From: Prevotella lacticifex
Lineage (GTDB): Bacteria > Bacteroidota > Bacteroidia > Bacteroidales > Bacteroidaceae
Direction of reading: 5' to 3'
Assembly (NCBI RefSeq): GCF_019973375.1
Contig: NZ_BPTV01000001.1
Coordinates: 434,001-498,000, forward strand
Length of the DNA stretch: 64,000 nucleotides
This document shows, one piece after another, positions 23,686 through 32,972 of this stretch; position 1 is the stretch's first letter, and every line of letters starts with the position of its first letter. Below the pieces are notes generated by a model. The model was not told where the DNA came from and made no database searches. It was given only the letters and a program-made list of their open reading frames with translations. Both the position numbers and the translations under genes were made by a program.

Positions 23686-26532
23686 TTGCCATTTATCAGT
23701 CCTTACATTTTTTACCCAAAATTTCTTCGGAGAATACATAATTGTAGCTAATGCCATCTTCTTGTCACGCCCAGCACGTCCAGCCTCCTGCACAAAAGAC
23801 TCCAAGGAACCTGGGTAGTTCAAGTGGAATGTCATTCGCACATTAGACTTGTCGATACCCATACCAAAAGCCTTTGTCGCAACCATTATGTTAGTCCTAC
23901 CTTTAAGAAAAGAATCTTGGCAGGCTGTATCATCACCACCTTTATATGTTGAAATGCTTCTTAACCCATGATTACGAAGAGTGGTTTCTACAGTTGGAAC
24001 GCAGTTATACACATTTGCTTTATATTCCCTATTAGCCCGCAAGCAGAATACTATACCTGCAGTATCAGTATAGGTGCGATTATACCAATCCGACTCCACG
24101 TCAACACTAAGGTCTGTATGATATATATGACTAACCTTGTCGGAGTCCATTAAATTCTCTCGCTCTATAAAACGTTTTTTGATAGTCTCAACTGCATCTT
24201 CGTTTTGTATTTCAACTATCTTTCGAGTAGCATCATCAATAACTTCCAACAAGGTGTTTTCCTTAAGACAATCAACATCCTTCGATTTTTGAATGTCTTT
24301 TGCGTCAACCTCATAAACATTATATTGAAGCTCTAGACGATTTGTGTTTTCATACCTAACAGTTGCATCATCCTCTAAAGAATATGCATTCGGACCAGAC
24401 AACTCACGTTCTACATCAGCGAGGACATCGAATGATGCTGTTGCTGTTAGGCCAAACAGTGATATATGGTTATCTTCTCCTTCCACTTCTTTTGGAAGTA
24501 CATAATTAAATAAGTTTCTGCCAAGATGAAGATATGCAAGACGGAAATCATGTCCCCACTCAGATACACAATGAACCTCGTCTATTACACCATAAGCGAA
24601 ATAGACACCTGATTCTCGCATAGAACGCAAAACCTCTCGGAAGCGATAAATACTCAAACGTTCTGGAGACAAGAACATTATTTGAACTTGCGAACCCGTC
24701 AATGCAAGTTCACGTTTTCTGCCTTCCTCATAATTCTTTGTGATGTCACTATTGATGTATGATATACAGTCTATGCCAATATTTAACAACCCATCATATT
24801 GGTCTTTCATCAAACCTTTTAATGGATCCACAACAAGTGTCACAGATGGTTGCAACATGGCTGCAAGTTGATAAGTCAAAGACTTACCTCCACCCGTTGG
24901 GAGCAGACCTATAACACTCTTTAATTGGAGTGCCCTGTTTAATATAGGTAACTGTCCAGGTCTGAAATCTTCTTTCCTAAAGATGAGATTTAAGAAATAC
25001 TTGAGTCTTGAGCAATTATCTTCAATCTTATGATATATTCCGTGACTATCTTTTTCTACAAATGGCTTATAGTTAATACGCTCAGTTGTATAAAGGATTC
25101 GGTCTTCATACACTCTTTCTGATGAGCGCACGATAAAATAGCAATCATTTAAAACCTTAAATTTAGAGAAAGCAACCTCTTTTGCATTGCAAATCTGATC
25201 AATCGACACATCAATAACAGCATCGTATTCTATTTCAGACAAAGCATCTTTTTGGGCACTCACAGATATTTTTGGCAATACCATATGATCATAATCTTTT
25301 GTCATGGCAATGAGATTATGATAAGTCTCCGAAAAATCCTCTATAGAAATCTTTGCAACGGAAGTATTATCCTCAATAATGAGAATTTTCCATTCCTGTT
25401 TGTTTGTATCAAGTCGTTCCGAGATGATTGCTTCAATAAATGTTTTCTGAATACGCGCAACGGCATTTAGATTCTTTGCTTTTTGTTCATCAGACATGAT
25501 TGAAACGTAATTCAGAATTCTCTTGCTTGCCAATGTAGGACACCCTCGTGAAATCAGATTGCTCATTAATGCATAGACTGGACACAAATTCTTATGAGCA
25601 GTTATATCAAAAGGAGCTAATATTTCAAACGCACTCTCTTTAAGGGACGAATTTCCTATCGTGTCCGTAAAAGATGCAAAATACTGAATAGGCGCAAAAT
25701 ATTTGTATTCATGCAGAATCTCAGACGTTTGTGAAAGACTATAACTGAAACTATTAATCAAGCAACCATATGCTTTACGGTTAGAATGGTGACCGAAATT
25801 AGTCTCTCTAAATTTAGTAAAGATATGAATATGATTTTCTACGAAATAGTTGCGAAAATATAATAATCGCCTTTCGTTACGATTGGCTGGCCCAATACAA
25901 AGTACAATATGCTTTTGACCTGAAGAGGTTATCATTTTAGAAACGCCCTTCAAGCTCACTGTTTCAATATCAAGTATGTTAGAAAATATGTGGATAGCGG
26001 TTGGCTGTTCTACATTTATAGAAGTGATACAATTGCTATTGTCTCCATTGTCCGATGGTAGATACTTTGAGACTGCAATAACATCAGCATTATAATCTTC
26101 CAATGCTTTTTTTACATGTATGACAGCTCTATCTCTTGCAACATCAGAAGGCTCTTCAAGAACAACTTTTCGAAGTTTGTCAAGCATGCCATGCTGACGG
26201 AACTTCTCGATTACAGCCATTGTTCCTATACCCTGACCACATCCCCAATCGTAAATTTCAATGCCGCCAGTTAAATCTGAATAAGGAAACTCCTTTTCAT
26301 CCAAAGCACGCATAAGCTTATGACGATGCATAGCTCCATATGCAGACATGTAAGCACAACACTGCTCTTCTGTTTCTAAGACTGCAGTGCCATGCTCCAA
26401 CATACGTCCTTGACCATCCTTGTACTTCCATGGTTCTAATTTATACCGATTAGGTACGTACTTGTTAGAAATACGAATAATCTCATTGATTGTCAGATTG
26501 TCTATACTATGAATGTCGTCTATATAGCTCAT
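23686..26532 (-). pseudogene. 5' part of a RecQ-like helicase with methyltransferase-like N-terminus (operon gene 3)
   Basis: About 949 codons. Residues about 85-200 resemble a class I methyltransferase fold: IYDWGCGQGIGTM (motif I near 93), then VVLEEPSD and IHIFSNILDIE. Residues about 480-950 are a superfamily 2 helicase with RecQ features: LLPTGGGKSLTYQL near 545; DEVHCVSEWGHDFR near 651 (RecQ aromatic loop, DEVH instead of DEAH); GLTATAS near 695; VATKAFGMGIDK; EAGRAGRDK near 917. The ATG overlaps the DUF1848 stop by 4 nt. The IS at 23677 splits the gene after ...KWQDF. The residual frame runs into the IS repeat and stops at 23551, so a truncated protein with all helicase motifs could still be made. 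Intact ancestor about 1,376 aa. Confidence 0.9.
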
Positions 26533-27599
26533 TTTCCCGTAATTGTTTCACTCCAAGGATTTTCTTTGTGATATTTATAATTCATTGCCGCAGCCTGCTT
26601 GCTTGCATTTGCATAGCAATATTCGCAACCATGCACACAAGTATTATATTCACCAATATCCTTGCTTTTTATACAACCACAAAATGCTCTTTGGCCTTTG
26701 TCCTTGTTGTCTCCATGAAGTGCATACATTCCATTAGGAAGTATGATAGCACTATCTGGTAAAGGCTCAGAGTCTCCAAATAGGCTTTTTTGTGGCATGG
26801 GATAGAATTTGACTTTTAGATAATCCATTAATTTTTTGTCATCATAGGCTAACTTAATGATAAGTTCATCGTCAACACAATGATTCTTTTTAACTCCAAA
26901 CTCTGTCAGGTCTATTTTCTCTCCACATGTTGCCAGTTCATATCCCCATTTTTGATTAAGCACAGATAATCGACGAGCGAACTCTCGCATTTGATCTTCT
27001 TGCCAATCTGTATAATTTATATTGGCTTTTTGAAGATTGGCTTGTACCTTGCGATAGGAAAGTATATCAGCAAAACTAAACACAAGTTTCTCTGTATATC
27101 CCTGTAACTGGTTACCGATATTTTCAACTTTATCAAGCAACTTACCGATATTAATGTTATCGGTGAGAACTAAAGGGTCAAAACGCCAAATCACATGCCC
27201 CTTACCAAGAGCATTGGTAAGTTGTTTGAATGTTTCTATACGTTGTTTTAGAGGAGGAACATTCTTTTCCAACCCTTCTTCCTCATAATCATTCAATGAG
27301 TATTGGATATAGCATCCTATTTCACGTTGTTTCAGGATAGGCAGATAACGCAACAAAGGCTTGGGATTCTTCGACCAAAACACAATAAACCGTGTGTCCT
27401 TGTAAGACACATAACTTTTCACCCCATTAAAAGGGTTTGTCCATGCAGAATAGCCAGCTTTAGCAAGACGGTAAAAGAACCAATCTGCATAGAAAGCAGG
27501 TATGTCCGTGCTTCTACTTGCAGAAACAAGAATAGGAACTTGCATATCTACAAGTTCCCCATTCTCACGTGGAAGTTTTTGTTTAGCCCATGTTGCCAT
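26529..27599 (-). CDS. DUF1848-family protein with C-terminal cysteine cluster (operon gene 2)
   Basis: 356 aa. The N-terminus (VPILVSASRSTDIPAFYADWFFYRL) and the C-terminal signature CGCIKSKDIGEYNTCVHGCEYCYAN are those of the DUF1848 family. The CxxxCxxC-like spacing (TCVHGCEYCYA) suggests an iron-sulfur cluster, and the fold resembles radical SAM-type enzymes; catalytic activity is unknown. It lies 5 nt after the previous gene and overlaps the helicase start by 4 nt, so it belongs to the same transcript. It appears intact. Confidence 0.85.
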   Translation of the reverse strand: MATWAKQKLPRENGELVDMQVPILVSASRSTDIPAFYADWFFYRLAKAGYSAWTNPFNGVKSYVSYKDTRFIVFWSKNPKPLLRYLPILKQREIGCYIQYSLNDYEEEGLEKNVPPLKQRIETFKQLTNALGKGHVIWRFDPLVLTDNINIGKLLDKVENIGNQLQGYTEKLVFSFADILSYRKVQANLQKANINYTDWQEDQMREFARRLSVLNQKWGYELATCGEKIDLTEFGVKKNHCVDDELIIKLAYDDKKLMDYLKVKFYPMPQKSLFGDSEPLPDSAIILPNGMYALHGDNKDKGQRAFCGCIKSKDIGEYNTCVHGCEYCYANASKQAAAMNYKYHKENPWSETITGK

Positions 27600-27604
27600 A
27601 AATT

Positions 27605-28948
27605 CTATCTGTATATTTTACTTAAGATATATTCTTTTAGATTTTTTTGTGGAGCATATGATATATGTTCCACCATTTCTGCGACTTGGTTAACCTGTCC
27701 TGTAATTTGATCTACAATTAACATAGGAACAAAACCTGCATTGTCATAATATGACTTTATCATACTCAAAGCATAGTTCGCAACAATATCTCTTGACTCA
27801 TCTGATGAATGTTGGTTAGACGCAAGCATAGGAACAAGCTCTCTGGCAAAGACATCTGTGATGTCTGGAATTGCCCGTCCTTCAGCAAGTTTCAAGTCTT
27901 CTGTAATATTGAATGGATTGTATGAGACTTTCTTTGGGTGTACTTTAAGAGGATTGGAAGGCTTCTTGCAGTTTTTACCAGAAAGTTTCTCTATAGCCTT
28001 GGTCACTGTATGTATATTGCTTTCCATCTTTTTCAATTTATTACCTGCTTCGTTGTCATCAAGCTCCAAATTGAATATAACCTGTAAAACATCAGACCAA
28101 TTATCAGCTAAATCCCGAACAACGTTTCGTCTGTGAGAATCATCAGATATGCTTAATTTAACCAAAACATAATGAGAGGCAATATTATTATCGGTTATAT
28201 CAGAAACTTTACCATAAGCGTATTCTTCCTCATAATAGTAGCCAAATACACCTGCGTATGAGAATAGCATACTTTTCATTTTCTCGTTTCTGCCTCCAAC
28301 TAAACGGTCTGATTTCAAAAAGATATAACTAATGTCGGAAAGAATAGCAATTATCGACTTCAGTTCATCTTTAGAGAACAAAGCTGTTGATTGGCTTGTT
28401 CTTTGGTATTCCAAATCAACATTTCTATCATACATATGTAGAATGCATTTTTGAATTATGCCATTCTGCCAAATTATGGAAAAGCCATAATCTGACAAAT
28501 CTATCTCTTGCCATCCAAAAGGTGTTTGCGCAGAGACACAATATCCCTTAAGCAAAATCTCGGTATTTGAGAATTTTACTACACGCATTGGTTTGGGGGC
28601 AAACTGTGGTTGTCCTGTATCTCCATTTGTTGCAGTCAAGATATACCCATCTCCAGGTGTAAGCTGATACCCAGAACATCCATTGATGTTCTTTTTGATT
28701 TTTATATATCTCGGACAGACTTGTAATCCTCTTACAGGTTGACCATTTTCATAACGCTGATGACAGGTAGAATCAAATTCGAAATTAGACAAGAACGATT
28801 CTTCACGCCTTTGTTGCTCTTCTTGCTTACGACGCTCTTCCAATCGTCGTTGTTCTTCTGCACGACGCTTTTCTTCTTCTTGAAGACGCAATTGTTCTTG
28901 TCGTGCTTTCTCTTTCTTTTTATTGTTTAAAAAATCGAATATTCCCAT
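27605..28948 (-). CDS. Unknown protein with charged N-terminal coiled coil (operon gene 1)
   Basis: 447 aa, no family recognised. Residues 9-55 are an almost unbroken Lys/Arg/Glu/Gln helix (RLQEEEKRRAEEQRRLEERR) that should form a coiled coil. About 65-180 is beta-rich, with Gly/aromatic motifs (YQLTPGDGYILTATNGD). About 190-300 and 330-440 are mainly helical. No signal peptide. It is the first gene of the tight four-gene operon, so it may be an adaptor or regulator of the DUF1848/helicase pair; this is inference. No clear TAnnTTTG promoter was found upstream. Confidence 0.75.
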   Translation of the reverse strand: MGIFDFLNNKKKEKARQEQLRLQEEEKRRAEEQRRLEERRKQEEQQRREESFLSNFEFDSTCHQRYENGQPVRGLQVCPRYIKIKKNINGCSGYQLTPGDGYILTATNGDTGQPQFAPKPMRVVKFSNTEILLKGYCVSAQTPFGWQEIDLSDYGFSIIWQNGIIQKCILHMYDRNVDLEYQRTSQSTALFSKDELKSIIAILSDISYIFLKSDRLVGGRNEKMKSMLFSYAGVFGYYYEEEYAYGKVSDITDNNIASHYVLVKLSISDDSHRRNVVRDLADNWSDVLQVIFNLELDDNEAGNKLKKMESNIHTVTKAIEKLSGKNCKKPSNPLKVHPKKVSYNPFNITEDLKLAEGRAIPDITDVFARELVPMLASNQHSSDESRDIVANYALSMIKSYYDNAGFVPMLIVDQITGQVNQVAEMVEHISYAPQKNLKEYILSKIYR

Positions 28949-29176
28949 ATCAAAAAGTTAGTCCATCAGTAGCCTAAAGGACATATTAGTTAAACGAAAA
29001 GCGTGGCACTGCTATAGCCACGTCTTAAAGTGCAGGCCCTAAGAAAACCTTAATCAACAGATAGTAAAGCAGCCCACGCTATAACGTGGGAACTGCCATG
29101 CCTATTCTTGTTGATTTTGTGTTTCAGTTTCTCAGGCTTTGCACTTACAAGAGTAGCATAACGCTCCTAATAATTC

Positions 29177-29387
29177 TTAATGTCTGGAAAAGGTTGTACC
29201 CAATCCAATAGCAAAATTACAGAAAATATCTGTAAGAAAATTTAATTTTCCCCTTGGTCTTGCGTTAATTTTTCTTTGTATCATTTTTATTCTCTGTTGA
29301 CTTACATCATTGAAATCAGTACCATTTGGTATGTATTGCCTTATGAGGCCATTGGTGTTTTCGATGCCACCTTTTGATAGGCAAAGT
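29177..29387 (-). pseudogene. C-terminal remnant of an IS30-family transposase
   Basis: The reverse strand reads SKGGIENTNGLIRQYIPNGT then DFNDVSQQRIKMIQRKINAR, the characteristic end of IS30-type transposases with the catalytic Glu in IENTNG, terminated by TAA at 29177. A stop codon lies just before it and no upstream part is found. Small inverted repeats nearby (GTGGC...GCCAC at about 29003-29023, CCCACG...CGTGGG at 29072-29089) may be remains of an element. Confidence 0.75.
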
Positions 29388-29513
29388 TACGAAAAATTTT
29401 CTATATACTAGCAGTGGAAAATGATTATTTTGTGATAATGATGTTATTCTATTTCTAACGAACCTATGAGCCAAGCATGAATAGCCATTATAGCAAAAAA
29501 GTGCTATTGATTA

Positions 29514-29624
29514 TCAGACAGTTATTAGGGGCTCTATCTTGCTTTTGTCGCTGTCGCATGAAATCATGGTAAGGCAGCACATGATAAGCAAGACAATACG
29601 AACTGTAGTTGCTTTCATAGTCAT
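29514..29624 (-). CDS. Very short lipoprotein-like ORF
   Basis: 36 codons (MTMKATTVRIVLLIMCCLTM...). A hydrophobic signal is followed by a lipobox-like TMISC, then SDKSKIEPLITV and a stop. It could be a tiny lipoprotein, or the surviving 5' end of a larger gene. An alternative ATG lies two codons in. Confidence 0.35.
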   Translation of the reverse strand: MTMKATTVRIVLLIMCCLTMISCDSDKSKIEPLITV

Positions 29625-29690
29625 ATATTTTAATTTGTGGTTATTAGAACAATATGAATAGGTTTTCCTATACTATTTCTTCGTTAGATG

Positions 29691-29921
29691 TTAGCAAGAC
29701 GATTCCCTGATCCTGCGATTGTTCTCATAAGGTTGATAGGTATATTTACGAAAAAAGCGTGGGATTCTTACCGTCACCCGTCCCACGCATAGAGACCTTT
29801 GCATTGCCCAATCAAGTTGAACGAGCAACGCAGAAACCCACGCCTGTATGTATATCGCACCTTTGGTATACCTTATATAATAAGGTATATCTTTGCCTGG
29901 TGAATACACACCCATGAACAT
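29691..29921 (-). CDS. Doubtful 76-codon ORF
   Basis: The frame begins MFMGVYSPGKDIPYYIRYTK and has no recognised domain. The DNA contains inverted segments such as GCGTGGGATT...GTCCCACGC (29758-29787), which could instead belong to a structured RNA or element end. Kept only as a possibility. Confidence 0.2.
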   Translation of the reverse strand: MFMGVYSPGKDIPYYIRYTKGAIYIQAWVSALLVQLDWAMQRSLCVGRVTVRIPRFFRKYTYQPYENNRRIRESSC

Positions 29922-30516
29922 CTACTGTTGCCATGCTCTTTGACTGATTAGAAGGTTGCAGAATTTCTATGCGTCAAGAACAAAGCGTTAAGTAAACGCC
30001 TAATCCATAAATCAATCCCCACTGTCAAGTCGCGGATGTGGTTCTCGATTGCAAATATACGAAGTTTTTTCAAAAAGGAACAATTTTAGACTGTTTCATT
30101 TTGCTTCATTTTTGAAATAGGATGTTTTTCTTGGCATTACAGCATGCATTTACGTTCTCAAACACAGCGTACGCAATAAAAAGACGACCGTACTACGACC
30201 GATATAAGGGCTAATATTTTTTAATCGTTACATCGGTTGTCTTGCCATCTCTTTGATTATCAATGCACATAACAGGTGTGTATTTATTTAAACGTCAGAA
30301 GACGACCGAGTTACGCCCCCCAAGAAGACCGTTTTCGACTATTCTAACGCCATTTACGACCGAATTTAGATTATGGACATTAACTTACATCGCCGAGACT
30401 TCTTAAGCCCTTTTGATTCTAAGAACATAATTAGATGATTAGCGAGAAACGGTTGGTCAGAACGCAGCTGCTAATACGTTACTAATTAAGAATATAACTG
30501 GATGATGCGGGGAGGA
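29922..30516. other. Gene-free AT-rich stretch at the right end of the island
   Basis: No open frame or RNA gene that I can support. Short phrases of the form AGACGACCG(A/T)(A/G)(T/C)TACG recur at about 30181 and 30299 (GACGACCGTACTACGACCG, GACGACCGAGTTACG) and GACCGAATTTA at 30359. They may be a degenerate repeat. The next feature is the core gene nadD. Confidence 0.5.
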
Positions 30517-31149
30517 CTATCTGTAGAGGCCCTTCTCGGTGATGAATGCGGCTACGGCAGGTGGCACGAGGGCATCGACGGGTAGGCCTTCGGCTATTCG
30601 GCGGCGTATCAGTGTGCTGCTGATGTCGATGAGCCGGGTGTTGAGGAGGCGGACGTTGGCGGGTAGGGTAGCGGGGTCGATGACCTCACCGGACCGTGGA
30701 TAGACTACGATGTCGTAGTTGGCGAGAATTTCGTCGGCGTTGGCCCACCTGTCGAATGCTGCCCAGTTGTCGCCACCGATGAGCAGGGTGAAGGTGCAGT
30801 GGGGATAGACTTTACGGAGGTGTCTCAGCGTTACGTACATGAAAGACGGTCTGGGCAGATGGAACTCCACGTCGGACACCCTCATTCCGGGGATGTCGGC
30901 GACGGCCTTGCGCACCATCTCCAGTCGCAACGAGTCGTCGAGGAGGGCGTCGTTCTTCTTGAACGGATTCTGCGGTGAGACAACAAACCACACCTCGTCG
31001 AGTCCGGCCTGACGGAGGAACGCTTTGGCCAGTGCCACATGACCGTTGTGGAGGGGATTGAACGTGCCGCCGAAGATTCCTATGCGCAGCCCGCTGTCCG
31101 TGGCATCGGGTGTGAAATAGTCAAGATTTTTGATAGTTTTGGTTCCCAT
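30517..31149 (-). CDS. nadD: Nicotinate-nucleotide adenylyltransferase
   Basis: About 210 aa from the ATG at 31149 (MGTKTIKN). Transfers AMP from ATP to nicotinate mononucleotide in NAD biosynthesis, in the cytosol. Nucleotidyltransferase signature GIFGGTFNPLHNGH (HxGH type) near residues 22-35, then QNPFKKND, LLIGGDNWAAFDRW and the C-terminal ISSTLIRRRIAEG (ISxTxxR motif). The earlier in-frame codon at 31215 would place poorly conserved residues before the domain. It marks the return to core genome on the right of the island, and gmk and yicC follow upstream on the same strand. Confidence 0.95.
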   Translation of the reverse strand: MGTKTIKNLDYFTPDATDSGLRIGIFGGTFNPLHNGHVALAKAFLRQAGLDEVWFVVSPQNPFKKNDALLDDSLRLEMVRKAVADIPGMRVSDVEFHLPRPSFMYVTLRHLRKVYPHCTFTLLIGGDNWAAFDRWANADEILANYDIVVYPRSGEVIDPATLPANVRLLNTRLIDISSTLIRRRIAEGLPVDALVPPAVAAFITEKGLYR

Positions 31150-31157
31150 TGCTGTCC

Positions 31158-31304
31158 TTTTTTGTAAGTCGTTGATTATCAAGCGGATAATGAAGTATAT
31201 CAAACTGCATTGCAAAACGGTCCATTTCGCATTGCGAAACGGTCTGTTTTGCGATGCGAAACGGACCGTTTTAGAATGCGAAACGGACCGTTTCGCAAAA
31301 TGGC
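31158..31304. repeat. Dispersed palindromic repeat, copy 2
   Basis: Four or five units of the type GCGAAACGGACCGTTTTGC in a row (31211-31304), each nearly palindromic. They are preceded by TTTGTAAGTCGTTGATTATC (31163-31182), a motif also seen next to copies 1 and 3. Lies between nadD and gmk. Confidence 0.75.
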
Positions 31305-31316
31305 CTTGTACGGAGC

Positions 31317-31895
31317 TTATAGTTGTAAGAATTTTTTAACCAACTCGTAAGTCTCTTCCTCAGCCTTTTCGAGGTCGTCGTTGACGACCACATGGTCGAA
31401 TTTCGGTGCGAACGTCATCTCGTAGCTTGCCTTGGCGAGTCGGTTGCGGATGGCCTCCTCGCTGTCGGTGCCGCGCCCGATGAGTCGCTGGCGCAGTTCG
31501 TCGACCGATGGTGCCTGAACGAAGATGCTCATGGCGCGGTCGCCGTAGAACTTCTTTATGTTGCAGCCGCCTTTGACGTCGACATCGAATACGACATTCT
31601 CGCCCTTTGCCGTCTGGTGTTCCACCTGTGACTTCAGGGTGCCGTAGAAGCGTCCGGCATAGACCTCCTCATACTCGAGGAATTCATCCTTGTCGATACG
31701 GTCTCTGAACTCGTCCTCCGAGAGGAAGAGATATTCCACTCCGTTCTTCTCGGTGCCCCGTGGCGCGCGCGTTGTGGCACTGATGGAGAAGGCCAGCCGG
31801 AGTTCGGGATGCTCCCTCATGAGCCACTGAACGATGGTGCTCTTGCCAGAGCCCGATGGTGCTGAGAATATTATCAGTTTTCCTGTTGTTTCCAT
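31317..31895 (-). CDS. gmk: Guanylate kinase
   Basis: 192 aa, normal length. Phosphorylates GMP to GDP with ATP. P-loop FSAPSGSGKSTIV near residues 9-21; GMP-binding region (SATTRAPRGTEKNGVEYLFL); EVYAGRFYGT; DVDVKGG. The start ATG lies directly before METTGKLIIF. Same orientation as yicC and nadD, but separated from nadD by the repeat. Confidence 0.96.
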   Translation of the reverse strand: METTGKLIIFSAPSGSGKSTIVQWLMREHPELRLAFSISATTRAPRGTEKNGVEYLFLSEDEFRDRIDKDEFLEYEEVYAGRFYGTLKSQVEHQTAKGENVVFDVDVKGGCNIKKFYGDRAMSIFVQAPSVDELRQRLIGRGTDSEEAIRNRLAKASYEMTFAPKFDHVVVNDDLEKAEEETYELVKKFLQL

Positions 31896-32005
31896 TTTTA
31901 ATCTTTTTGTCGGTCGTTGATAGTCTGTTTTTCCTTCTGCCAGGAGGAGTCATCACCGTGGCGACGGCCGCCGGAGACCAGAAAACCGTCGCCCGCTGAC
32001 TGCGT

Positions 32006-32884
32006 TTATAGCGCGTTGAGCACCTGCTCCTTTATCTGCTCGAGCTCGTCCTTCATCTTCACGACGATGTTCTGCATCTCGGCGTTGTTGCTCTTCGATC
32101 CGGTTGTGTTTATCTCGCGTCCCATCTCCTGGGCTATGAATCCGAGCTTCTTGCCGATGCCGTGGCCCGTTTCCTTCATTGTCTCGCGGAAGTACTTCAG
32201 GTGGTTGGTCAGCCGCTGCTTCTCCTCGCTGATGTCGAGTTTCTCGATGTAGTAGATGAGCTCCTGCTCGAGGCGGTTCTTGTCGTACTCCACACCTGGG
32301 ATCTGCTCCAGCCCCTTGACTATCTGCTCCCTGATTTTCGGCACGCGCTCCTTCTCGTAGGGCTCGATGCTGTGGAGCAGCCGCTCGATGTTGTCGACCT
32401 TCTCGTTGAATTTCTTCTCTAAGGCAGCACCTTCCTGGGTCCGGAACTCTATGAGATGCTGTATTGCCTCGTCGATAGCAGCCTTGGCGGCCTCCCACTC
32501 CTCGTCGTCGAGTTCCTCGACATCGGTCTTCGTTGTCACGTCGGGCAGACGCAGCAGTGTGCTGAACCAGTCGGCGGGCTCGGGGATTCCGGTCTTTGCG
32601 GCGATGTCCTTTATCTGGCGGTAGTAGTCCTCCACGAGGGCCGCGTTGATGGGTGTGGCGTCGACAGCCGTATCCTTTTCTATCCAGATAGCGAAGTCGA
32701 CTTTACCCCGGATGACGGTCTTGGCGATGGTGCGGCGAATCTCCATCTCTTTCTCACGATAGAGCGGAGCAATGCGTGTCGACAGGTCGAGGGCCTTGCT
32801 GTTCAGCGATTTGATTTCAACATTGATTTTCTTTTCCTTGTAGGTTACGACAGCCTTGCCGTAGCCGGTCATAGACAATACCAT
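32006..32884 (-). CDS. YicC-family endoribonuclease
   Basis: 292 aa from the ATG at 32884 (MVLSMTGYGKAV, the family's conserved beginning). Members are endoribonucleases implicated in RNA turnover. Visible: SMTGYG, SLNSKALD and the C-terminal DUF1732 segment GKKLGFIAQEMGREINTTGSK. It is followed by gmk, a frequent gene pair in bacteria. Its promoter is divergent from that of tsaB. Confidence 0.92.
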   Translation of the reverse strand: MVLSMTGYGKAVVTYKEKKINVEIKSLNSKALDLSTRIAPLYREKEMEIRRTIAKTVIRGKVDFAIWIEKDTAVDATPINAALVEDYYRQIKDIAAKTGIPEPADWFSTLLRLPDVTTKTDVEELDDEEWEAAKAAIDEAIQHLIEFRTQEGAALEKKFNEKVDNIERLLHSIEPYEKERVPKIREQIVKGLEQIPGVEYDKNRLEQELIYYIEKLDISEEKQRLTNHLKYFRETMKETGHGIGKKLGFIAQEMGREINTTGSKSNNAEMQNIVVKMKDELEQIKEQVLNAL

Positions 32885-32908
32885 AGTTGTTATAGCGTTA
32901 AATTTCTG

Positions 32909-32916
32909 CAAAAGTA
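32909..32916 (-). promoter_or_regulatory. Promoter element for yicC-gmk
   Basis: The reverse strand reads TACTTTTG (TAnnTTTG), 24 nt before the yicC ATG. Divergent from the tsaB promoter at 32939-32946. Confidence 0.5.
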
Positions 32917-32938
32917 CGAAAAAACGGGGAAAAAGCAG

Positions 32939-32946
32939 TAAATTTG
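32939..32946 (+). promoter_or_regulatory. Promoter element for tsaB
   Basis: TAAATTTG (TAnnTTTG), 26 nt before the tsaB ATG. Confidence 0.45.
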
Positions 32947-32972
32947 CAATCTTATTTAGAACATATTAAATT

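Noticed and set aside
28980..29100. Possible CRISPR-like hairpins (GTGGC...GCCAC, CCCACG...CGTGGG)
   Set aside because: Only single inverted repeats, no regularly spaced direct repeats or spacers, no cas genes nearby.
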